This document shows positions 5,905 through 10,938 of a stretch of DNA of 10,938 bases, one piece after another; position 1 is the stretch's first letter; the number at the start of each line of letters is the position of its first letter. Under the pieces are notes generated by a model. That model ran no database searches and was not told where the DNA came from. It worked only from the letters and a program-made list of their open reading frames with translations. This stretch comes from HGM04593 sp045634305 (GTDB lineage: Bacteria > Bacteroidota > Bacteroidia > Bacteroidales > Bacteroidaceae). The position numbers and the translations under genes are program-made. The stretch is from assembly GCA_045634305.1 (NCBI GenBank), contig JAZQZZ010000035.1:1-10938 (forward strand). The letters are read 5' to 3'.

Positions 5905-7263
5905 TCATTTGGAATAATTCTTATGGAATTCCACTACCGCTTCAATACCCTTGCGGAAAATATCGAGATTGAAATTCTCATTAGGTGAATGGATCGCATC
6001 ACTCTCAAGACCAAAACCCATGAGAATAGTCTTCACACCAAGAATCTTTTCAAAGTCACTGATAATTGGAATGCTGCCACCACGGCGCACTGCAAGCGGT
6101 TTCTTGCCGAAGGCCTTCTCAAAGCCCTCCTCGGCAGCCTTGTATGCAGGCAAGGTTATTGGGCAAAGATAGCCCTGACCCCCATGCATAGGAGTAACCT
6201 TTACCTTAACGCACGCAGGGGCAATGGATGTAAAATAGTCGACAAACTGCTGCGAAATTTTCTCATGGTCCTGATTTGCCACAAGACGGCAGGAAAGCTT
6301 AGCATATGCCTTTGAAGGGAGCACGGTCTTGCTACCCTCACCGGTGTAACCGCCCCAGATACCGCACACATCGAACGACGGACGGCAACTGTTGCGTTCA
6401 AGAGTAGAATATCCCTTTTCGCCACGCAAGTCATTCACTTCAATTGCAGCCTTGTACTTCTCCTCATCGAAAGGAATTGAAGCAATCATGTCACGCTCTG
6501 CCTGCGACATATCCTCAACATCGTCATAGAAACCGGGGATTGTTATACGGCCATCAGCATCGGTCATCTTTGCAATCATCTCACAAAGCACATTGATCGG
6601 ATTGGCAACTGCACCTCCAAAGTGACCCGAGTGCAAGTCGCGGTTAGGACCTGTAACCTCAACCTCCCAGTATGCGAGACCGCGCAGACCGGTTGTCAAC
6701 GAAGGTAGTTCGGCGCTGAGCATGCTTGTATCGCTCACAAGAATTATATCAGCCTTCAGCAGTTCCTTGTTATCCTTGAGGAATGCATTAAGGCTTGGCG
6801 AACCAATCTCCTCCTCACCCTCAAAAATGAATTTCACATTGTGTTTGAGCAGGCCATTCTTGACAACATACTCAAAAGCCTTGGCCTGAATCATTGCCTG
6901 ACCTTTGTCGTCATCGGCACCTCGTGCCCATATGCGGCCATCCTTAACAACCATTTTGAATGGGTCACTATTCCACAGTTCCAATGGCTCAGCAGGCATA
7001 ACATCGTAGTGCGAATATACGAGCACTGTAGGCGCAGCAGCGTCAACAACCTTTTCGGCATATACAAGCGGATTACCCTTTGACGGCATAATCTCGGCCC
7101 TATCAACACCCGCTTCAAGAAGCAATTGCTTCCACCTTTCGGCACACGCGGCAATATCGGCCTTATGCTCGGCCTTTGCGCTTATACTCGGAATCTCAAT
7201 TAGCGATTCCAGTTCCTTGAGGAAACGTTCCTCGTTCTCCTGTATATACTTTTTTACTTCCAT
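5905..7263 (-). CDS. M20 family dizinc dipeptidase/metallopeptidase
   Basis: Encodes 452 residues, the normal length for CNDP-like M20 peptidases, which hydrolyse dipeptides or short peptides in the cytoplasm. The two-metal site appears complete: H85 and D87 in SHYDV, D118 in ARGADDDKG as the bridging ligand, E151 (general base) and E152 in EGEEEIGS, D178 in VSDTSML, and H425 in AIHSPNEN. H211 in HSGHFGG, in the lid domain (about 200-320), is the usual substrate-contacting histidine. RRGGSIPI at 393-400 is also conserved. No signal peptide is present. Residue assignments come from comparison with carnosinase-type motifs from memory, so individual ligands could be off by one. The substrate is not predictable. 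A promoter-like box lies about 30 bases upstream, and upp follows 38 bases downstream, probably in the same transcript. Confidence 0.93.
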   Translation of the reverse strand: MEVKKYIQENEERFLKELESLIEIPSISAKAEHKADIAACAERWKQLLLEAGVDRAEIMPSKGNPLVYAEKVVDAAAPTVLVYSHYDVMPAEPLELWNSDPFKMVVKDGRIWARGADDDKGQAMIQAKAFEYVVKNGLLKHNVKFIFEGEEEIGSPSLNAFLKDNKELLKADIILVSDTSMLSAELPSLTTGLRGLAYWEVEVTGPNRDLHSGHFGGAVANPINVLCEMIAKMTDADGRITIPGFYDDVEDMSQAERDMIASIPFDEEKYKAAIEVNDLRGEKGYSTLERNSCRPSFDVCGIWGGYTGEGSKTVLPSKAYAKLSCRLVANQDHEKISQQFVDYFTSIAPACVKVKVTPMHGGQGYLCPITLPAYKAAEEGFEKAFGKKPLAVRRGGSIPIISDFEKILGVKTILMGFGLESDAIHSPNENFNLDIFRKGIEAVVEFHKNYSK

Positions 7264-7292
7264 AATTCAATATTGTTTAATTTGACCAACTG

Positions 7293-7324
7293 CGAATATA
7301 CGAAAAGTGGCCGAAGTCTACAAC
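7293..7324 (-). promoter_or_regulatory. Promoter of the M20 peptidase-upp transcript
   Basis: On the minus strand GTTG (7324-7321), 20 bases, then TATATTCG (7300-7293) approximates the Bacteroidota TTTG-N19-TAnnTTTG promoter. Transcription would begin near 7287, leaving a leader of roughly 24 bases before the ATG at 7263. It faces away from the tRNA promoter at 7355-7384 and does not overlap it. Confidence 0.55.
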
Positions 7325-7354
7325 ACCACACACCACATTTTCGGCAAAAAATAT

Positions 7355-7384
7355 TTTGTTCGTCACAATTTATGTATATCTTTG
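7355..7384 (+). promoter_or_regulatory. Promoter for the tRNA-Thr transcript
   Basis: TTTG (7355-7358), 18 bases, then TATCTTTG (7377-7384) followed by CGC matches both boxes of the Bacteroidota housekeeping promoter exactly, with spacing one base short of 19. This is the best promoter in the window. The start would fall near 7390, so the primary transcript would carry the tRNA-like fragment at 7430-7463 about 90 bases ahead of the mature tRNA. Confidence 0.8.
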
Positions 7385-7429
7385 CGCTTGCAAAACGCGA
7401 AAGGTAAGCCGACACGGCAAAAACTAATT

Positions 7430-7463
7430 GCCGAATTAGCTCAGGCACGTAGAGCGTAAATGT
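7430..7463 (+). pseudogene. Truncated tRNA-like fragment (5' half of tRNA-Thr)
   Basis: GCCGAATTAGCTCAG here is identical to the first 15 bases of tRNA-Thr. With three more matching bases (ATT) upstream, the direct repeat is 18 bp (7427-7444 and 7476-7493), offset by 49 bases. Similarity continues through the D-arm, since GTAGAGC matches, giving a closed D-stem GCTC/GAGC with an altered loop. After that, GTAAATG/CATTAC could form an anticodon-arm-like hairpin, but no T-arm or 3' acceptor strand follows. It is therefore a partial duplication or tRNA remnant and cannot be a working tRNA. It lies inside the expected leader of the tRNA-Thr transcript. Confidence 0.7.
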
Positions 7464-7478
7464 AAACATTACAACATT

Positions 7479-7551
7479 GCCGAATTAGCTCAGTTGGTAG
7501 AGCAACTCATTCGTAATGAGTAGGTCCGGGGTTCGAGTCCCCGACTCGGCT
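7479..7551 (+). tRNA. tRNA-Thr (anticodon CGT)
   Basis: A 73-base cloverleaf without an encoded CCA. The acceptor strands GCCGAAT and ACTCGGC pair at six of seven positions with one A-C mismatch at pair 6, and the discriminator is T7551. The D-stem is GCTC/GAGC with loop AGTTGGTA. The anticodon stem ACTCA/TGAGT encloses loop TTCGTAA, with anticodon CGT at 7512-7514, reading threonine ACG. The T-stem CGGGG/CCCCG encloses TTCGAGT. All arms and invariant bases are present, so it should be functional. The CCA end must be added post-transcriptionally. It is followed 7 bases later by a terminator. Confidence 0.96.
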
Positions 7552-7558
7552 CTTCGAG

Positions 7559-7592
7559 AGAGTGTGCAAGAGACATCAAGCACACTCTTTTT
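7559..7592 (+). terminator. Intrinsic terminator after tRNA-Thr
   Basis: A perfect 9-bp stem AGAGTGTGC (7559-7567) / GCACACTCT (7580-7588) with a 12-base loop is followed by TTTTATTAT. It begins 7 bases after the tRNA and ends about 20 bases before the trmN start, so it should separate tRNA and mRNA production, probably incompletely. Confidence 0.88.
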
Positions 7593-7613
7593 ATTATAAA
7601 TCCCGGTGAGATT

Positions 7614-8321
7614 ATGTCGAACAGCTACTTCAAATTCAAGCAATTCACTATTGAGCAAAACGACTGCGCAATGAAGGTAGGCACCGATGGTTGCCTGCTT
7701 GGCGGTTGGTTCAACTGCTGCGACAGCAAAAGAGTGCTGGACATCGGCTGCGGAACCGGCCTAATTGCAATTATGGCCGCACAGCGCTGCAATGCAAGGA
7801 TAACAGGCATAGAGATTGACGAGAAAGCAGCCATACAGGCACACATCAACGCTGACAATTCGCCTTGGGGAGAGAGAATAGAGATAACCAACGGCAATCT
7901 GCTCGAATACACAACCTGCCACCGTTTCGACACGATTGTGAGCAACCCGCCCTATTTTGTAAACAGCCTTAAATGCGACGACACATCACGCACTCTTGCA
8001 CGCCATAGCGACTCGCTCGACTGCAGGCAGTTCTTCAAAAAATGCACAGAACTGCTCACCCCCGACGGAGCCGTTTCAATAGTCATTCCGTGCGATATAA
8101 TGGAGGAATGGAAAGCTGCGGCAGCAGAGCAGGACCTACGCCCAACACGAACCACATTCATTAAGACAACTCCCAGAAAAGCGCCCAAAAGAGTGCTTTT
8201 GGAGTTCAGAGCCATTCCATGCGAAGAGTGCGACGAAACGATTTTGATATTGGAAAATTCGCCGGGAGAATACAGTGACGAAGCGAAAAGAATCCTGAGC
8301 GACTTCTACCTGAAATTATAA
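7614..8321 (+). CDS. trmN: tRNA1(Val) (adenine(37)-N6)-methyltransferase
   Basis: Encodes a 235-residue SAM-dependent methyltransferase of the TrmN6/YfiC type, which places N6-methyladenosine next to the anticodon of one valine tRNA isoacceptor. The N-terminal FKFKQFTIEQNDCAMKVGTD (6-25) is characteristic of this family. The SAM-binding motif I VLDIGCGTGL lies at 41-50, an acidic motif II near 66-70 (IEIDE), and the N6-adenine catalytic motif NPPY at 111-114. The Rossmann-fold order is normal and the length is usual. The gene starts 22 bases after the tRNA-Thr terminator, and no -7 box is visible in that gap. Expression may therefore depend on terminator readthrough from the tRNA promoter, which would link a tRNA to a tRNA-modifying enzyme. 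A related N6-adenine methyltransferase with another target is possible but less likely. Confidence 0.9.
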   Translation: MSNSYFKFKQFTIEQNDCAMKVGTDGCLLGGWFNCCDSKRVLDIGCGTGLIAIMAAQRCNARITGIEIDEKAAIQAHINADNSPWGERIEITNGNLLEYTTCHRFDTIVSNPPYFVNSLKCDDTSRTLARHSDSLDCRQFFKKCTELLTPDGAVSIVIPCDIMEEWKAAAAEQDLRPTRTTFIKTTPRKAPKRVLLEFRAIPCEECDETILILENSPGEYSDEAKRILSDFYLKL

Positions 8322-8367
8322 TACACTCCAAAAAAGAATGTAAATATTTTTCAAATCAAAAAGCAGT

Positions 8368-9363
8368 TTATTTCTTCTTTATTTCAAAATCAGGGAGTTC
8401 GGGTAAAGAACCTGCAAACAATTCATACAACTGACGATAAAGAGGAACCGGAGCACACGTTCCGTCCCACCCCGGAGCCGCAAGCACCTTGAGGCCGGAC
8501 GGCACCATCTCCACAAAGAGTTCTTCGTCCATAAGACAAGGTTCGCCGTCAAAGTGCACAGGACCCGGCTTTTCGCGCACAATACGCATCCACGGAGCAG
8601 CGATAGTCGTCACATGGCTACACTCGTCAAATGTGTGCGTAAACAAGTGTGTAGCCATCAACGGTACCTCAAAGGTATTGAAAGGAGAAAGTATCGATGC
8701 TGTAATCAGGCCATCTCGCATTGATGCAAAAGGAGCGATATAAGCATTGTTTCCATATTGTGACGCATTGCCGCATGCAATCACAAAAGCCTCGAACTTC
8801 TCTTTCACGGATTCCGTTTCCACCAGATAGGTCTCGGGTTCATATTTCACCCAATCGACAAGCGACTGCCTGATGTAGTTGAACACTCCACGCCCCTTTC
8901 CTTTTGCAAAGTCACTGCTGACAAGAGCATCGAAACCCACGCCGCACGAGCAGAAAAACATTTGTCCGTTAATTTTACCATAATCAATATTCACAGGCCG
9001 GGCGACATTGATAAATTCAATGGATTTTTTCACTCCTATAGGTATTCCCAGGTGACGCGCAAAACCATTTCCCGACCCACAAGGAATCACTCCCAGCGCG
9101 GTACCGGTGTGCACAATGGCACGTGCCACCTCGTTCACGGTTCCGTCGCCACCGACGGCAACCACCACATCAACACCTTTTTCGGCAGCCTCCTTAGCGA
9201 GTTCATAGGCATGACCTGCATATTGGGTATAGCACACCTTAGATTCATAGCGGGCATGGTCAATATACAGCCCCACCATTTGCGGCACTCTCCTCTTTCC
9301 GCTGACCCCCGATTTGGGATTCACAAGAAACAATATGGACTCTTTTTCTGTTGCGGCATTCAT
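8368..9363 (-). CDS. Diacylglycerol kinase family lipid kinase (YegS/BmrU-like)
   Basis: Encodes 331 residues with the DAGK catalytic fold, which phosphorylates a lipid hydroxyl (diacylglycerol or a sphingoid-type lipid) using a nucleoside triphosphate. Motifs in order: FLVNPKSGVSGKRR (12-25), the nucleotide loop VVAVGGDGTVNEVA (67-80), IPCGSGNGFARHLGIP (93-108), GVGFDALV (141-148), ASMRDGLI (213-220) and a C-terminal HFDGEP. All key positions look intact and the length fits the family. No membrane segment is seen, and these enzymes act at the membrane surface. Because Bacteroidota make sphingolipids, a sphingoid-base substrate is conceivable, but the sequence does not decide it. The gene converges on trmN (46-base gap with no clear terminator) and diverges from lon. 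It has a good -7 box of its own. Confidence 0.92.
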   Translation of the reverse strand: MNAATEKESILFLVNPKSGVSGKRRVPQMVGLYIDHARYESKVCYTQYAGHAYELAKEAAEKGVDVVVAVGGDGTVNEVARAIVHTGTALGVIPCGSGNGFARHLGIPIGVKKSIEFINVARPVNIDYGKINGQMFFCSCGVGFDALVSSDFAKGKGRGVFNYIRQSLVDWVKYEPETYLVETESVKEKFEAFVIACGNASQYGNNAYIAPFASMRDGLITASILSPFNTFEVPLMATHLFTHTFDECSHVTTIAAPWMRIVREKPGPVHFDGEPCLMDEELFVEMVPSGLKVLAAPGWDGTCAPVPLYRQLYELFAGSLPELPDFEIKKK

Positions 9364-9382
9364 GATATCTTTATTTCGACAG

Positions 9383-9390
9383 CAAAATTA
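9383..9390 (-). promoter_or_regulatory. Promoter -7 box of the lipid kinase gene
   Basis: On the minus strand TAATTTTG matches TAnnTTTG exactly and is followed by CTG. A TTTC sequence about 20 bases further upstream is a one-mismatch -33 box. The transcript would start near 9377, about 14 bases before the ATG at 9363. Confidence 0.6.
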
Positions 9391-9466
9391 CATCAATCAA
9401 TCCGATTGAAGAAATATTTTTCACCAATTTAAACCGCAATTCGCAAGCCCAGGCAACGCCAAATGT

Positions 9467-9494
9467 TATTATAATATAATATTATATTAAAATA
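9467..9494. repeat. AT-only palindrome upstream of lon
   Basis: Bases 9472-9489 (TAATATAATATTATATTA) form a perfect 18-bp palindrome. Allowing one mismatched pair it extends to 28 bp (9467-9494). It ends just before the place where the -33 box of the lon promoter would lie, so it could be a protein-binding site or an UP-like element. An AT-only composition makes symmetry more likely by chance, so the regulatory reading is tentative. Confidence 0.5.
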
Positions 9495-9517
9495 TTCCAT
9501 AATTCGGCAAAATGTCG

Positions 9518-9525
9518 TATCTTCG
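9518..9525 (+). promoter_or_regulatory. Promoter -7 box of lon
   Basis: TATCTTCG followed by CGCG fits the Bacteroidota -7 element with one substitution. At the -33 distance only TTCC (9495-9498) is present. The box lies inside a short inverted repeat, GTCG (9515-9518) and CGAC (9528-9531). The start would be near 9532, leaving a leader of about 55 bases that contains a small AGGG/CCCT hairpin. Confidence 0.55.
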
Positions 9526-9586
9526 CGCGACGTAATAAAAAGGGGATAACCCTGCATTGGTTCAACAACAAATATCAGTTAAGATA

Positions 9587-10938
9587 ATGACAAAGAAAAA
9601 AAGCAAGGAAATACTATCCGATTTTGAAGAGATGATTCCGGAAGAGAGCATGGACAACAGTTCTTTTTCTTTCATCACAGAATTCAAAGGGAACTACGAG
9701 GAAGAACTCCGCGACGTGAACATACCCGACGAGTTGCCCATACTGCCATTGAGAAACATGGTTCTGTTCCCCACCACCGTCCTGCCCATTTCAGTAGGAC
9801 GCGAATCGTCGTTGCTGCTTATAAAGGAACTTGAGAAAAGCGGTGGCTACATGGGAGTAATGTGCCAGAAGGACCCGGACATCAACATCCCGTCACTGGA
9901 CGACATGTACCGATATGGAACCGTAGCGAAGATTGTCAAGGTGTTTGAGATGCCGGACAATTCAACTACTGTAATCCTGCAGGGCTATCAGAAGATAAAG
10001 TTGCTGGAGCTCACACGAATAATGCCCTACCACATCGGCAAGGTTGCACCGATAGCCGACATCCAGTCACCACACGACAGCGAGTTCAACCTGCTCATTG
10101 ATAACTGCCGCAAGACTGCCACAAAGATTTTCAAGGCAAACGGCGCCAACCCCGAGGTCGGTTTCGCAATGAAGAATATGGGCAACAACAACATACTCAT
10201 CAATTTTCTGTGCGCCAACATAAAAGCACCATTGATTGAGAAGATTGCATTGCTCGAGGAGTCTTCACTCAAGGAGCGTGCATATCACCTGTTGTCGATA
10301 CTCAACCACGAGAAACAACTTGTCGATTTGCAGAAGCGCATCCAGGCCAAGACACAGAAAGAGATTGACCAGCAGCAGAAGGAGTACTACCTGCAGCAGC
10401 AGATGAAGACTATTCAGGAGGAGTTGGGAGGTAACCCACAGGACCAGGATGTAAACGAACTGCGCATGAAAGGAAGCACCAAGAAGTGGAGCAAGGAGGT
10501 TGCCGAGATATTCAACAAAGAGGTATCGAAACTTGAGCGAATAAACCCGCAGACCCCCGACTACCACGTACAGCTCAACTATCTGCAGCTATTCACCAAC
10601 CTGCCTTGGGGCGAATATTCAAAGGACAACCTCGACATCAAGAACGCACAAAAGGTACTCGACCACGACCACTACGGCCTGGAGAAGGTAAAGGAGAGAA
10701 TCCTTGAGCACCTGGCTGTCATAAAGATGCGCGGTGACCTCAAAGCACCAATCATCTGTCTCTATGGCCCTCCGGGAGTTGGAAAGACATCACTCGGCAA
10801 ATCAATTGCCGAGTCGCTCAAACGCAAATATGTACGCATGTCACTTGGTGGCATACACGATGAATCGGAGATTCGAGGACATCGCAAGACATACGTAGGA
10901 GCCATGCCCGGCCGCATTCTGAAGAACCTTGTAAAGGC
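9587..10938 (+). CDS. lon: ATP-dependent protease Lon, N-terminal part (runs off right end)
   Basis: The open frame runs 450 codons from the ATG at 9587 to the window edge. Lon is a cytoplasmic hexameric AAA+ serine protease that degrades misfolded and regulatory proteins. After a hydrophilic 48-residue extension rich in acidic residues, the LAN substrate-binding domain starts at LPILPLRNMVLFP (50-62). A glutamine-rich coiled-coil region with KRIQAKTQKEIDQQQKEYYL and LQQQMKTIQEELG follows, then LPWG, and the AAA+ Walker A loop GPPGVGKT at 394-401. Downstream, SLGGIHDESEIRGHRKTYVGAMPGRI is diagnostic for Lon. The Walker B and Ser-Lys protease sites lie beyond the window, so activity cannot be judged. 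No frameshift is present in the visible part. The start is the first ATG downstream of the -7 box and agrees with the usual extended Bacteroidota N-terminus. Confidence 0.97.
   Translation, partial: MTKKKSKEILSDFEEMIPEESMDNSSFSFITEFKGNYEEELRDVNIPDELPILPLRNMVLFPTTVLPISVGRESSLLLIKELEKSGGYMGVMCQKDPDINIPSLDDMYRYGTVAKIVKVFEMPDNSTTVILQGYQKIKLLELTRIMPYHIGKVAPIADIQSPHDSEFNLLIDNCRKTATKIFKANGANPEVGFAMKNMGNNNILINFLCANIKAPLIEKIALLEESSLKERAYHLLSILNHEKQLVDLQKRIQAKTQKEIDQQQKEYYLQQQMKTIQEELGGNPQDQDVNELRMKGSTKKWSKEVAEIFNKEVSKLERINPQTPDYHVQLNYLQLFTNLPWGEYSKDNLDIKNAQKVLDHDHYGLEKVKERILEHLAVIKMRGDLKAPIICLYGPPGVGKTSLGKSIAESLKRKYVRMSLGGIHDESEIRGHRKTYVGAMPGRILKNLVK

Noticed and set aside
8322..8367. Possible bidirectional terminator between the convergent trmN and lipid kinase genes
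   Set aside because: Only AT-rich runs are present. No GC-containing stem followed by a T-run was found on either strand.
8962..9432. Plus-strand 156-codon open frame antisense to the lipid kinase
   Set aside because: It is opposite the conserved kinase motifs, has no promoter and shows no family features.

Overview
The window reads as chromosome from a Bacteroidales-type bacterium (Bacteroidota). The protein families are typical of that order: a long-form amidophosphoribosyltransferase, a LytS/LytTR two-component pair, a DUF4353-like beta-helix secreted protein, a short protein with a C-terminal sorting-like tail, and an M20 dipeptidase. Several genes are also preceded by matches to the Bacteroidota promoter (-7 TAnnTTTG or TAnnTTCG, sometimes with a -33 TTTG-like box), while good Shine-Dalgarno sequences are rare. 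The genus cannot be named from the sequence alone.

Layout. Positions 1-648 (minus) hold the first 216 codons of a purF-type glutamine amidotransferase. Between it and the next gene lies an unlabelled 34-codon ORF (716-820, minus) with a -7 box behind it and a clean intrinsic terminator after it. Positions 927-5106 (minus) form a tight four-gene operon. It encodes a small secreted protein with a sorting-like tail, a large secreted beta-helix protein, a membrane sensor histidine kinase and a LytTR response regulator. Two of its junctions are 4-base ATGA overlaps and the third is a 15-base gap. Next come upp (uracil phosphoribosyltransferase, with its own terminator) and an M20 metallopeptidase, both minus and probably co-transcribed. 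A divergent intergenic region holds two promoters, a truncated tRNA-like fragment, tRNA-Thr(CGT) and a terminator. On the plus strand follows trmN (tRNA m6A37 methyltransferase). A diacylglycerol-kinase-family lipid kinase lies convergent to it on the minus strand. Divergent from that kinase, lon runs off the right end on the plus strand after 450 codons.

How the parts fit. Most of the window is housekeeping: purine synthesis, pyrimidine salvage, peptide turnover, tRNA and its modification, lipid phosphorylation and protein quality control. The accessory part is the 927-5106 operon, where two exported proteins are translationally chained to a two-component system. A self-contained surface module, in which the pair senses or controls the exported proteins, is the natural reading, but it is inferred. 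The other items most worth checking are the 34-codon ORF upstream of purF and the tRNA-like fragment upstream of tRNA-Thr.
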